64,000 bases of DNA from an uncultured Victivallales bacterium. GTDB lineage: Bacteria > Verrucomicrobiota > Lentisphaeria > Victivallales > UBA1829. Each line of letters starts with the position of its first letter. The stretch's first letter is position 1. The position numbers were made by a program, and so were the translations under genes. Where the stretch lies: the NCBI GenBank assembly GCA_934661375.1, contig CAKUJH010000004.1:1-64000 (forward strand), written 5' to 3'. The notes below the pieces were generated by a model. That model was not told where the DNA came from, did no database searches, and saw only the letters and a program-made list of their open reading frames with translations. Below are positions 25,768-34,527 of this stretch, one piece after another.

Positions 25768-26937
25768 ATGGATGACAGAGAAGCAATCAGAAAGGCGCAG
25801 AGCGAAACCTGCAAACGGACTTTTTTTCTGCTGCCGACCTTGGATATGTATGTTTTCCGGGAATTCATGATTCCGTTTTCCATTCTGCTGTTCGCTTTTA
25901 TCTTTCTGTTCCTGATCGGCGATATTTTCAGCGATCTGGATGATTTTCTGAGTCATAAGGCATCGTTCTGGACCGCCGCCCGGTATTTTATTCTGAAAAT
26001 TCCGGGAAATGTCCGGTTCGTCCTGCCGATTTCCATTCTGCTGGCATGTATGTATACTCTGGCGAATTTCGGCAGAAACAAAGAAATTTCCGCTATGCGG
26101 TCCTCCGGATTGTCGCTGGTCCGCTGCGGTTTTTCCATTTTCTGCGTCGGGTTCGTAGTCATGCTGGTCAATTTCTGGTTCAATGAGCAGCTCGTTCCCT
26201 ATACGGAACAGGCGGCAACGTTCATCCGGGAAAAGACCCGCAAACCGGACTACGAGGAGCGCATGTACCAGATGATCCAATACCGCAGTGCAGACGGTCA
26301 GCGCGACTGGCTGTTTCAGAAATTCGACCGTGACGGCATACAGCACAATATCATCCTGAAAAAGTATGCCTTCAACAAAAAAGGGGAAAAGAATCTGGAA
26401 TGGGACATCCGGGCGGAAAAGGCGCAGTACCTTGACGGCAAGGGCTGGGTTTTCTTCAATGCGGTGCGGACACCGTATCATCATCAGCTGAAACTGCCGG
26501 GCAATCCGGAAAAGTTTGCGGAACTGGAAATTTCTGAAAAAGAAATTCCGGAAGATCCTGATAAAATTGCGAATGAAATCAAAACGCCGGAAGAACTGCC
26601 TTCCTGGGTGATTTACAATATTCTGAAAGAAAATACATCCATGGTTCCGTCCCTGCGGAATGTTTATAAGACGCTTCTGTACTACCGTCTGGCGTTCCCG
26701 ATGGTCTGTTTTCTCTGCGTCTTTCTGGGATTGCCGCTGGCTGCCAAAAATGAACGCGGCGGGATTTTCCTTTCCATCATTACCGCTGTGGCTGTGATTG
26801 TTGTGTATCAGCTGTTCACGGAAGTTTTCCTGGTGCTGGGGAAAAAGGGATTCGTTCCGCCGATTGTCGGCGGTCTGGCTCCGACGGTTGCGTTCCTGCT
26901 TTACGGCTGGTTCTTTGTGATCCGCAAAGCCGGATGA
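25768..26937 (+). CDS. LptF/LptG-family (YjgP/YjgQ) permease
   Basis: 389 aa with about six transmembrane segments: one near 35-55 (ILLFAFIFLFLIGDIF), pairs near 80-125, and three at the C-terminus, around a large periplasmic domain (about 150-285). DFLSHKASFWTAARYFILKIP and the NFGRNKEISAMRSSG cytoplasmic loop are family hallmarks (the EISAMR coupling helix contacts LptB). It should form the inner-membrane LPS extractor with LptB. The lptA/B/C genes are 11 kb away, and a second permease subunit is not in the window. Confidence 0.87.
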   Translation: MDDREAIRKAQSETCKRTFFLLPTLDMYVFREFMIPFSILLFAFIFLFLIGDIFSDLDDFLSHKASFWTAARYFILKIPGNVRFVLPISILLACMYTLANFGRNKEISAMRSSGLSLVRCGFSIFCVGFVVMLVNFWFNEQLVPYTEQAATFIREKTRKPDYEERMYQMIQYRSADGQRDWLFQKFDRDGIQHNIILKKYAFNKKGEKNLEWDIRAEKAQYLDGKGWVFFNAVRTPYHHQLKLPGNPEKFAELEISEKEIPEDPDKIANEIKTPEELPSWVIYNILKENTSMVPSLRNVYKTLLYYRLAFPMVCFLCVFLGLPLAAKNERGGIFLSIITAVAVIVVYQLFTEVFLVLGKKGFVPPIVGGLAPTVAFLLYGWFFVIRKAG

Positions 26938-26946
26938 TTTCCAGAC

Positions 26947-27591
26947 ATGGAAGCGACCATCATATTGCTGCTGGACTTGTTTGGAACGGCGGTTTTTGCC
27001 GCTACCGGAGCAGTCAAAGGAGTACGCTGCAAACTGGATGTGTTCGGCGTTACGGTTCTGGCGTGCTGTGTGGGCGTCGGCGGCGGAATGATCCGCGATT
27101 CCATTCTGGGGGCAACCCCGGCTGCGGCTTTGCAGCATTGGACTTATCTGTGCGTCTGTATCGGTATTGGACTGGTGATTTTCCTGTCGGCACGTTACTG
27201 GATGCACCTGCGGAACCTGATTCAGATCTGCGATGCCATCGGTCTGGGGGTTTTTACGGCGATAGGTGCAGCAAAAGGAATCCAGTACAATGTGAGTTTC
27301 ATCGGGGTGATTCTGTGCGGCGTTTTCACAGCGATAGGCGGCGGAATGATCCGTGATGTGCTTGCCGGGGAAATTCCAGTGGTCCTGCGCAGTGATTTTT
27401 ATGCCACGGCGTCCCTGATCGGCGGAATCATTTACTATGCACTGCAAATTGCCGGAGTGAACTGGTTCATCAACTTTGTGATTACATCGCTGCTGGTGAT
27501 TCTGATCCGGCTGCTGGCGATCCGTTACCATGTTCAGCTGCCGCAGGCTCATGTGAACAAACGGAATTTCCGCAGACTGCGCCGCCGCTGA
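26947..27591 (+). CDS. TRIC-type (UPF0126/YicG) cation channel family protein
   Basis: 214 aa, seven hydrophobic segments in two repeats carrying GVGGGMIRD and AIGGGMIRDVLAGEIP, the signature of bacterial TRIC channel homologues. Members characterised structurally conduct monovalent cations. It starts 9 bp after the LptF/G-like gene and ends the hisS operon. Its C-terminal RNFRRLRRR tail is cytoplasmic. Confidence 0.85.
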   Translation: MEATIILLLDLFGTAVFAATGAVKGVRCKLDVFGVTVLACCVGVGGGMIRDSILGATPAAALQHWTYLCVCIGIGLVIFLSARYWMHLRNLIQICDAIGLGVFTAIGAAKGIQYNVSFIGVILCGVFTAIGGGMIRDVLAGEIPVVLRSDFYATASLIGGIIYYALQIAGVNWFINFVITSLLVILIRLLAIRYHVQLPQAHVNKRNFRRLRRR

Positions 27592-27601
27592 ACCTGTTCC
27601 C

Positions 27602-27651
27602 GTGAAAAAAGAAAAGCCGGAAAGCTTTGAACTGTCCGGCTGTTAATGTTT
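27602..27651. terminator. Bidirectional terminator between TRIC and der
   Basis: AGCCGGA (27615-27621) pairs with TCCGGCT (27635-27641). An A-run (27605-27614 region) supplies the U-tract for the minus-strand der transcript; GTTTTT follows on the plus side. Convergent genes end on either side. Confidence 0.7.
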
Positions 27652-27652
27652 T

Positions 27653-29182
27653 TCAGAAATCGGTGTCGTCGAAATCTTCCTCTTCCTGACGCGGCGGTTT
27701 GTAATTCTTTTCCCGCTGCGCTTTGGCGCGTTCTCTTTTGAACTTCTGTTTCCGGTTCAGAATTTCGGAAAGTTCCTCTCTCCGGCGTGCCTTGAAGAAC
27801 AGCCGGATCGGGAAACCGCGGAAAGAAAACGCCTTCCGGAAATAATTCTCCAGATATGTTTTGTAGTTTTCCGCACAGAGTTTCGGATCGTTCACAAAAA
27901 GCGAGAAACGCGGCGGACAGTTGCCCACCATGGTTCCGTAATAAATGCGGAACAGTTTTCCGCCAATCACGGGCGGCAGATTTTTCTTCTGCGCATCCGT
28001 AACCACCTTGTTCAGCAGAGCCGTCGAAATTTTCACGGACATCTGAGCGCGGAGCTCGGCAATGGCTTCGAAAAGTTCCCGGAAATTGTATCCGGTTTTG
28101 GCGGATACGGGAACCATGGGCGCGTACAGCATTTTGGGGAGGGACCCGGCGAGTTCCGCCAGCAGTTCCTTGCGTTTGCCTTCGCAGCAGTCCCATTTGT
28201 TGGCGACAATGATGCAGCCTTTGCCGGATTCGATGATCATCCGGGAAATGGTCTTATCCTGGGACGTAGACCAGCCGCCGCCGGCATCCAGCACAAACAG
28301 CACAATGTCGCATTTGTTCAGGGCTTCTTCCGCCCGCATCATACTGTAAATTTCAACCGCTCCGTCGACTTTGGATTTTTTCCGCAGTCCGGCTGTATCC
28401 ACCAGCACCGCCGGCACATCCTCATCTCCGCAGCGGAGCGTGAACTGGATGTCCACGGCGTCGCGCGTGGTTCCGGCGACATCGCTGACAATCACCCGGT
28501 CTTCGCCGAGTATCCGGTTGACGATGGACGATTTGCCCACGTTCGGACGCCCCAGCACGGCAATCCGCAGCGGCTTGACATCGCCGTCATTTCCGGAAGA
28601 AGTGTTTTTCGGAACATCCTCCAGCGCATCAAGCATCAGCGAGTCAATGCCGATACGGTGCAGACAGGAGACCGCGTGCATATGCTGGAAGCCCAGAGCA
28701 TGAAATTCGACCATGCCCTGTTCCGCTTCGTGGTTGTCCGCCTTGTTGACCACCAGAATGACTTTCTTTCCGGCGGTGCGGAGCCGGTCGGCAATTCCTT
28801 TGTCCAGGGGATTCAGCCCGGCGGTAACATCCACCACAAACAGAATGGTTACCGCCGATTCGATGGCTGCCTCCACCTGTTCTTCGATGGAACGGTCCCA
28901 GAATCCGACTTTGCGTTTTTCTCCGGCGAACATGCCCAGACCGCCGGTGTCAATCAGGTTGAAACGGCGTCCTTCAAAGACTCCGGACGCTGTAATGCGG
29001 TCGCGGGTTACTCCGCAGTCGAAATGCACAATGGCCTGCCGCCGTTTGAGAATGGCGTTGAACAGGGAGGATTTGCCGACGTTGGGGCGTCCAACGATCG
29101 CAATGACCGGCAGTGCGAGCGAAGCGTCATAAGACGGTGTTTCGGAAACCGCGTCTTCCTGGAACTGTTGATCTTTTCTCAT
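27653..29182 (-). CDS. der: GTPase Der (EngA)
   Basis: 509 aa with two tandem G domains: GRPNVGKSS at residues 31-39 and 211-219, and NKAD and NKWD as the G4 motifs. A C-terminal KH-like domain (PPVIGGKLFRIYYGTM region) is followed by a basic/acidic tail. Der acts in 50S ribosomal subunit maturation. The first domain is preceded by about 25 extra residues. GGGAGG is upstream of the ATG. It lies 23 bp after dapL and is likely cotranscribed with it. Confidence 0.95.
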   Translation of the reverse strand: MRKDQQFQEDAVSETPSYDASLALPVIAIVGRPNVGKSSLFNAILKRRQAIVHFDCGVTRDRITASGVFEGRRFNLIDTGGLGMFAGEKRKVGFWDRSIEEQVEAAIESAVTILFVVDVTAGLNPLDKGIADRLRTAGKKVILVVNKADNHEAEQGMVEFHALGFQHMHAVSCLHRIGIDSLMLDALEDVPKNTSSGNDGDVKPLRIAVLGRPNVGKSSIVNRILGEDRVIVSDVAGTTRDAVDIQFTLRCGDEDVPAVLVDTAGLRKKSKVDGAVEIYSMMRAEEALNKCDIVLFVLDAGGGWSTSQDKTISRMIIESGKGCIIVANKWDCCEGKRKELLAELAGSLPKMLYAPMVPVSAKTGYNFRELFEAIAELRAQMSVKISTALLNKVVTDAQKKNLPPVIGGKLFRIYYGTMVGNCPPRFSLFVNDPKLCAENYKTYLENYFRKAFSFRGFPIRLFFKARRREELSEILNRKQKFKRERAKAQREKNYKPPRQEEEDFDDTDF

Positions 29183-29205
29183 GATTCAAATCCTCCCGGA
29201 ACGGG

Positions 29206-30444
29206 TCAGAACGTGAATTTTGCGCCGGAGAGACGTCTGGCGAATTCCGCCAGCACTTTTTCTTCGGCTTCTTTGCCGCCGCGCGCCACGAAAGTAGCGG
29301 AGAAACGGACGTACGGACCGACATCATCCCACGGAACGGAGCTGATCAGCTTGTTCTTGATGAGCCACTGGCTGAAATCTTCTCCTGTGGCGAAGACGGA
29401 GCCGTCGGATGCTCCCTTCGGGGCTTTCACGTAAAGATAGAAAGAACCGGCAGGAACCTTGGCGTTGAAGCCGAGACCTTTGAGCGTGTCGACCATGCTT
29501 TTCAGGCGGCGTTCATATTTTTCACTGATCATCGGAGTGATCGAAGCCTGATCGTCCAGCGCGGCAATGGCGGCTTTCTGAATCGCCATGAACTGACCGC
29601 TGTCGGCGTTGTCCTTAACCGTGGCGAACGCCTTGACAGCCAAGGCGTTGCCGCAGATCCAGCCGAGACGCCATCCGGTCATGTTGAAGCCTTTGGACAT
29701 GCTGTGAAGTTCGACAGCGACGTCTTTGGCGCCGGGGATGGAGAAGATGCTGAGCGGTTTGCCCTGGAAATTCAGCGGGGCGTATGCGGCATCGCTCACG
29801 ATGAGGATGTTGTTTTCTTTGGCGAACTTGACCGCTTTGGTGAAGAATTCCACACTGGCGGAGGCACCGGTCGGGTTGTTCGGATAGTTCAGGTACAGCA
29901 GTTTGGCTTTTTTTCGCTGGTCTTCCGGAATGGCATCGAGATCCGGCAGGTAGCCGTTTTCTTCGAGCAGCGGGAGTTTGACCATTTTGCCGCCGAGATA
30001 TTCGGTCCAGGTGCCGAGAACCGGATAGCCCGGAACGGTAATGAACGTGATGTCGCCGGGGTTGATGTAACAGGCGGGCAGGAGAGTCAGCGCGGATTTG
30101 CTGCCGATGGTGTGGCAGAATTCCGTTTCAGGGTCCAGTTCCACGCCGTACAGAGCTTTCATGTAGCGTGCGGCAGCTTGTTTGAATTCGAGAATGCCGT
30201 TGTCGGCGTAAATGCGGTTTTCCCATTTGGCGGCTTCTTCCGCAAGTTTTGCCACAACCGCGGGGAACGCCATATCGTCGGGTTCGCCCACACCCATGTC
30301 AATGATTTCCATGCCGGGATTGGCGGCAATGGCGGCACGTTTGGCGCGTTTGATTTTTTCGAATTTATAGATTTTGGTATCTTTGCCGAACATGTTTCCG
30401 CCGATGCGGCCGGCAAAGTTGTTCTGCAGAAAACTTTCTTCCAT
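29206..30444 (-). CDS. dapL: LL-diaminopimelate aminotransferase
   Basis: 412 aa PLP fold-type I aminotransferase. MGVGEPDDMAFP, YADNGILEFKQAAARYM, NYPNNPTG (PLP ring contact) and SMSKGFNMTGWRLG, whose Lys near 250 binds PLP, are the DapL pattern. It converts tetrahydrodipicolinate directly to LL-diaminopimelate for lysine and peptidoglycan synthesis, the route used by Chlamydiae and other PVC members. GGAGA precedes ATG 30444. An ATG at residue 18 (MFGKDTKIYKF) is a possible alternative start. Confidence 0.9.
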   Translation of the reverse strand: MEESFLQNNFAGRIGGNMFGKDTKIYKFEKIKRAKRAAIAANPGMEIIDMGVGEPDDMAFPAVVAKLAEEAAKWENRIYADNGILEFKQAAARYMKALYGVELDPETEFCHTIGSKSALTLLPACYINPGDITFITVPGYPVLGTWTEYLGGKMVKLPLLEENGYLPDLDAIPEDQRKKAKLLYLNYPNNPTGASASVEFFTKAVKFAKENNILIVSDAAYAPLNFQGKPLSIFSIPGAKDVAVELHSMSKGFNMTGWRLGWICGNALAVKAFATVKDNADSGQFMAIQKAAIAALDDQASITPMISEKYERRLKSMVDTLKGLGFNAKVPAGSFYLYVKAPKGASDGSVFATGEDFSQWLIKNKLISSVPWDDVGPYVRFSATFVARGGKEAEEKVLAEFARRLSGAKFTF

Positions 30445-30580
30445 GGTGATATTCTCCGTTAAGTTGAAATTTGTTTAAAATATTTAGGATGGTAAGATAC
30501 CCTCTCAAAAGAGGAAATTCAAACCTGCAAGCGGAAAAAATTGACAAATCAGTCAAAAAAGGCGCGGATCCGTATTCCGG

Positions 30581-31201
30581 TCAAAGGCACAGCCGGGCAA
30601 GCTCGGCAGGTGTTCTGAAATAATGGTCCGCCCGGATCTGGTCGGGATGCGCCGCGCCCCAGACAGCCAGACCGAAAGCGATTCCGGCGTCTTTGGCACA
30701 TTGCGAATCATACGGAGTGTCGCCGGTATAGAGAACCTGATCCGGAGTCAGCCCGGTACGTTTCAGAATTTCCAGCAGTGGATCGGGGTGCGGTTTGTGC
30801 AGAACAGTCTGATCCGCCGTGACAACCAGTTCCGGTTCGAAGAAATGTTTCAGCGGGAACGCCCGGTCATATTCCCGGCGGTCCTGTGAAGTTACAATAC
30901 CAATCCGCAGACCCGCATTTTTCAGCTGCATCAGCAGTTCTTCAATTCCCGCGTAGGGATGTACTTCCCGGCGGAACGGCGTAACGGCGTCTTCCCATGC
31001 CCGGCAGAGCTGGTGTTCATCCGGATAATTCAGCCGCCGGGCGGTATCCACGCCGGGAATGCCCCAGGCGAACTGCAGATCCGCGAGATCATAATCTTTT
31101 CCGGTCAGCTGTTTCAATGTCTGCTGAAGACCTTTCAGCAGAACTTCCTCGGAATTCATCAGAGTTCCGTCTATGTCAAATACTGCGCATTGAAATTTCA
31201 T
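30581..31201 (-). CDS. HAD-family phosphatase (phosphoglycolate phosphatase-like)
   Basis: 206 aa. HAD motif I FDIDGTLMNSEE (nucleophile Asp9, acid Asp11), motif II IVTSQD, motif III Lys in LHKPHPDP, and motif IV YTGDTPYDSQ, with an alpha-helical cap at 15-80. It is similar to Gph/PgmB-type enzymes; the substrate is unresolved. GAGG lies 11 bp before ATG 31201. It is separated from dapL by 136 bp containing only a small CCTCT/AGAGG hairpin. Confidence 0.82.
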   Translation of the reverse strand: MKFQCAVFDIDGTLMNSEEVLLKGLQQTLKQLTGKDYDLADLQFAWGIPGVDTARRLNYPDEHQLCRAWEDAVTPFRREVHPYAGIEELLMQLKNAGLRIGIVTSQDRREYDRAFPLKHFFEPELVVTADQTVLHKPHPDPLLEILKRTGLTPDQVLYTGDTPYDSQCAKDAGIAFGLAVWGAAHPDQIRADHYFRTPAELARLCL

Positions 31202-31287
31202 GGTACATCAATCCTCTTTTTTAAGGTAATATACAGCAACGGCGAATCCGATGCAAGGAGACGGAACAGGATTTTCCCTGAAGAATG

Positions 31288-31322
31288 AAAAAGGCGGTAC
31301 ATCCGGTTGAGAATGTACCGCC
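31288..31322 (-). terminator. Terminator of the oxidoreductase-epimerase operon
   Basis: On the minus strand GGCGGTACAT (31322-31313) pairs with ATGTACCGCC (31302-31293), followed by TTTTT (31292-31288). It lies 20 bp after the oxidoreductase stop. Confidence 0.8.
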
Positions 31323-31342
31323 GTGAAATCAGCAGCGAGAGC

Positions 31343-32347
31343 TTATTTCAGATTGACTTTGCGCTTGTGAAGCGCGGAGCGTTCTTCCGCCAGAGCGATC
31401 CGGATGGAGTTCCGGGTGCTTTCCGGCAGACACTGTTCCGGTTCCTGATCTTTCAGAATGCACTGGGCAAAATACGCAATTTCGTTGAAATACGGATTGT
31501 TGTCCTTTTCAAATTTGATTTCTTCGGGATTTTTCTGATCGACACGGTAGATTTTGATCAGATCGTTGCCGGAGATTTCGACTGTGGCTTTCTGGAAAAC
31601 CGCGATTCCGGAACAGAACCATCCGCCTTTGCACCAGCTGCCTTCGGAGTTGATGACCGGTCCTTTCCCATAGATATAGGTGGACATCAGATCGTCAATG
31701 CCGCCGGTGTTCCGGGTGATTCCGCAGGTGCGGACCGCATCGGGGATACCGAAAACGTAGTTGATGAAATCCGTGTCGTGCAGATGCAGATCCAGCAGTG
31801 CGCCGCCGCTGTTTTTGCTGTCGCGATACCATGCCTGAGTGGGGAGGGAACCGTTGCGGCGCATGTCCAGACGCAGCAGCTTTCCGAATTCTTTGTTCTC
31901 GTAAACTTTTTTCAGGTAATTGTAGGTCGGAGAGAACCGGAGACACTGCGCGATCATGAGTTTGCGGCTGGTTTCGCGGGAAATGCGGATCATGCGGTCG
32001 GCCTGTGCCAGATTGCGCGCCATCGGTTTTTCGCACAGCACATGATAGCCGTCCTTCATGGCACGGACCGCATATTCGGCATGGAGATGACAGGGCAGAC
32101 AGATGTCCAGCATGTCGAAATCCGCTTTTTCGGTCAGTTCTTCATACGAGGCATACTTGGCGATGGAATCCAGCTCGGTTTTTTCGCTTTTGCCGAGGTT
32201 GATTTCCGCTTTGTCCTGTTCAAATTTTTTCGGGTCGATGTCGCAGATCGCAACAAGTTCCACGTTTTTCTGTTTCGGATAGCAGGATGAATGGAAGTGC
32301 CCCATGCCGCCGAAGCCGATCAGAGCCGCTCTGAGTTTTTTAGCCAT
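31343..32347 (-). CDS. Gfo/Idh/MocA family oxidoreductase
   Basis: 334 aa. ALIGFGGMGHFHSSCY is the nucleotide-binding loop, VLCEKPMARN holds the catalytic-region Lys, and GGALLDLHLHDTDFINYVFG is the C-terminal substrate motif. SD AAGGAGGGG. It starts 10 bp after the sugar isomerase gene in a two-gene operon, a pairing seen in inositol and unusual-sugar catabolism. It is a different subfamily from the oxidoreductase at 17086. Confidence 0.86.
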   Translation of the reverse strand: MAKKLRAALIGFGGMGHFHSSCYPKQKNVELVAICDIDPKKFEQDKAEINLGKSEKTELDSIAKYASYEELTEKADFDMLDICLPCHLHAEYAVRAMKDGYHVLCEKPMARNLAQADRMIRISRETSRKLMIAQCLRFSPTYNYLKKVYENKEFGKLLRLDMRRNGSLPTQAWYRDSKNSGGALLDLHLHDTDFINYVFGIPDAVRTCGITRNTGGIDDLMSTYIYGKGPVINSEGSWCKGGWFCSGIAVFQKATVEISGNDLIKIYRVDQKNPEEIKFEKDNNPYFNEIAYFAQCILKDQEPEQCLPESTRNSIRIALAEERSALHKRKVNLK

Positions 32348-32357
32348 GATCCCCTCC

Positions 32358-33203
32358 TTATGCCAGTTTGGATTTCAGGAAGTTCATTGCCAGGCGGATA
32401 TCTCCTTCGGGATCAGCACCGCATTCCCGTTCGATGGTGAGGAAACCGTTGAATCCGGCTTTCTTGAGAGCCGCCAGATAGCCGTCCCAGGGAACCTGTC
32501 CCTGTCCGAGCGGGACTTCCTGGAATTTAGCCGGCTCTTCGGTGAAAACACGCATGGAGCCGTCCGGCTCGCGCATACCGTAACATGCCGCGGCGGAACC
32601 GGGGAAGGTGTTGATGCCGTCTTTGGCATGGGTGTGGACAATGTATTTGCCGAGGACTTCGACTGCGTGAACGGGATCGACGCGGGAGACCATGCGGAGG
32701 TTGGCGGGGTCGAGGTTGATGCCGAGACCTTGGGAATTGACGTCGGTCAGCAGCCGGAGCAGAGTTTCCGCATTTTCCGGACCAGTTTCGATGGCGAAGA
32801 CCGTACCGTTGGCGGCGGAATATTCTGCCGCTGCGCCGATGGATTCGATCATGACCGGGTAAACGGGATCGGCGGGGTCGGCGGGAACTACGCCGATATG
32901 AGTGGTGATGACTTTCGTTCCGAGTGCGGCGGCAATATCCACTACGCGTTTGTGCAGAGCCACACGGTCCCGCCATTCATCCGTAACGCCGAAATACGAG
33001 CCGCCGATGTCTCCGCACACAGCGGAAATTTCCAGACCGTGGTCTGCGCAGAGCTGCCGGATTTCCTGCAGCCGAGCATCCGGGAACACCAGATACTGCG
33101 GAGTGATCTGCAACTGAACTCCCTGAAGACCCATTTCCGCATACTTTTTGACAGTTGCCGGCAACGGTTTGCGAAGCGATGAAGCCAAAGCACCAATTTT
33201 CAT
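32358..33203 (-). CDS. Sugar phosphate isomerase/epimerase (xylose isomerase-like TIM barrel)
   Basis: 281 aa TIM barrel. Metal-ligand pattern residues are visible in FAIETGPE, GINLDPANLRM, YIVHTHAKDG and FLTIERECG. Members interconvert keto- or epimeric sugars with a divalent metal. The closest relative in the window is the protein at 46432, with which it shares THIGVVP, IVHTHAKDG and VPLGQGQV. It is the first gene of the pair with the oxidoreductase and is transcribed away from the AraC regulator at 33296. Confidence 0.85.
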   Translation of the reverse strand: MKIGALASSLRKPLPATVKKYAEMGLQGVQLQITPQYLVFPDARLQEIRQLCADHGLEISAVCGDIGGSYFGVTDEWRDRVALHKRVVDIAAALGTKVITTHIGVVPADPADPVYPVMIESIGAAAEYSAANGTVFAIETGPENAETLLRLLTDVNSQGLGINLDPANLRMVSRVDPVHAVEVLGKYIVHTHAKDGINTFPGSAAACYGMREPDGSMRVFTEEPAKFQEVPLGQGQVPWDGYLAALKKAGFNGFLTIERECGADPEGDIRLAMNFLKSKLA

Positions 33204-33295
33204 GACGTTTTCCTTTTTTTTGTGTTTTTTGGAAAAAATTCATTTGCCTTTTCTTGCGATATGCGTTAAATTTACACCGGAAAAACAAATATGAA

Positions 33296-34180
33296 ATGGA
33301 TAAAAACGGCATGAATGATGACAAAAAAACGAAACCGGCGGTGCATATGCTGCCCGCCACAGGAATGCGCGAAATTCATCGTCAGTACGGATTGTGGATC
33401 ATCCGCGGCGGAGCAGGGGGGACGACTCAGCCGGATTCCTTTTACCAATGCGGCGAACGCTATTTCCAGTTTTATTCCATTTCCCACATGTTCGAGGGGG
33501 AAGGGCGGCTGTGGCTGGAACCGGATGACTGTTCCGATGTGCATCCCGGCGACTGCATCATCATTACTCCGCGCACCTTGAACCGTTACGGCGGTGCGCA
33601 CGGCAAACCGTACCGGGAGGACAGCCTGAATTTCTGCGGCCCGGTGGCGGATATGCTGATGCGCAGCGGGGTGATTTCTTCCGGCATTTTTCCGCTGGGC
33701 AAGGTGCGGCGTCTGCTGCCCATTCAGGAGGCCGCCGCCGATCCTGCCGTCAGTTCACAAATCCGCGCAAACATTGAATTGCAGCGGCTGCTGGTGGATC
33801 TCTATCTGGCGAAAACCAGCGCGGAACAGCCGGAATATCCTCTGCTGGATGAACTTCTGGAAGAAATACGGCGTCATCCGGAACACTGGTGGAGTGTCCG
33901 AGAAATGGCGGAGATGTGCAATCTGAGCATCGATCAGCTCCGCCGGATTTTCTTTCAGCGGACCGGGGTTACGCCCAAAATCTATGCCGACCGTTTCAAG
34001 CTGAACCGGGCGGCGGAATATCTGGTCAACACCGGCTGTTCGATTGCGGAGGCGGCGGAACATTTCGGCTACAAGGATCAGTATCATTTTTCGCGCCGTT
34101 TCAAGTCTGTGCTGGGGGTATCTCCGCTGAAATACCGTGAATCCATTGCCCGTTTGAGCGGCGGCGGATTCCGTTCCTGA
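33296..34180 (+). CDS. AraC-family transcriptional regulator
   Basis: About 294 aa from ATG 33296 (MDKNGMNDD...); a TTG at 33254 or ATG at 33311 are alternatives, and none has a strong ribosome site. The N-terminal cupin-like sensor (30-130) includes FEGEGRLWLEPDDCSDVHPG. The C-terminal double HTH (about 190-285) contains SVREMAEMCNLSIDQLRRIF and FGYKDQYHFSRRFKSVLG, the AraC signature. It is divergent from the epimerase-oxidoreductase pair across a 92-bp region and probably controls it in response to a sugar (inference). Confidence 0.87.
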   Translation: MDKNGMNDDKKTKPAVHMLPATGMREIHRQYGLWIIRGGAGGTTQPDSFYQCGERYFQFYSISHMFEGEGRLWLEPDDCSDVHPGDCIIITPRTLNRYGGAHGKPYREDSLNFCGPVADMLMRSGVISSGIFPLGKVRRLLPIQEAAADPAVSSQIRANIELQRLLVDLYLAKTSAEQPEYPLLDELLEEIRRHPEHWWSVREMAEMCNLSIDQLRRIFFQRTGVTPKIYADRFKLNRAAEYLVNTGCSIAEAAEHFGYKDQYHFSRRFKSVLGVSPLKYRESIARLSGGGFRS

Positions 34181-34217
34181 CTGCCGTTTTTTGCCTGAAC
34201 CTCAAAAAAAATCAAAT

Positions 34218-34262
34218 AATTAGTCTAATCTAATTTGTATTTTCAGAAAAACAATATATATT
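34218..34262 (+). promoter_or_regulatory. feo promoter with overlapping metalloregulator-like dyad
   Basis: AATTAG (34218-34223) and CTAATT (34230-34235) form perfect arms around TCTAAT. The TTAG...CTAA layout resembles DtxR/IdeR-type iron boxes more than a Fur box. The dyad abuts a promoter: TTGTAT (34235-34240), 16 bp, TATATT (34257-34262). An iron-sensing repressor bound here would block feoAB transcription; the regulator itself is not in the window. Confidence 0.5.
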
Positions 34263-34364
34263 AGTGTCATCTGATTGAAAGGATATTCGGAACTGTGGTT
34301 TCATTGCTCCGGAATCCGGACGAACAGAAACTTAGGCAAAGCAAAACAATACAGGAGAGTTGCA

Positions 34365-34514
34365 GTGTCGATCATGAAAACATCGGATGCGTCCGGATGC
34401 TTCGGCCTGTATTGCCCGGAAAATGTATTTTTCTCCGGGGAAGAACGGTTCCTAACTCCTTTTCCCGCTCTTCCCCGGATTCTTTTTTTGTCAGAACACA
34501 AACTAATATATTGA
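34365..34514 (+). CDS. Possible leader ORF of the feo operon (49 aa)
   Basis: GTG 34365 is preceded by AGGAGAG at 5-6 bp and opens a 49-codon frame ending 13 bp before feoA. The product (SIMKTSDASGCFGLYCPEN...) includes a CFGLYC pair of cysteines and resembles no family I know. The frame runs through the terminator hairpin at 34434-34489, so ribosomes translating it would melt that hairpin. It may be a regulatory leader peptide, or simply a chance frame. Confidence 0.25.
   Translation: MSIMKTSDASGCFGLYCPENVFFSGEERFLTPFPALPRILFLSEHKLIY
34434..34489 (+). terminator. Intrinsic terminator inside the feoAB leader
   Basis: TCCGGGGAAGA (34434-34444) pairs with TCTTCCCCGGA (34469-34479), an 11-bp perfect stem, followed by TTC and seven T. 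It lies between the only good promoter (34235-34262) and feoA (34528), which is the arrangement of a transcription attenuator. It could also end a separate short transcript. Confidence 0.75.
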
Positions 34515-34527
34515 AAGGTATCAGCAA

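Noticed and set aside
24622..27552. 976-codon open frame on the minus strand
   Set aside because: It lies antisense to aroF, the LptF/G-like gene and TRIC, which have clear family motifs and ribosome sites. Its product is His/Gln/Arg-rich with no recognisable domain, as expected from the reverse of this codon usage.
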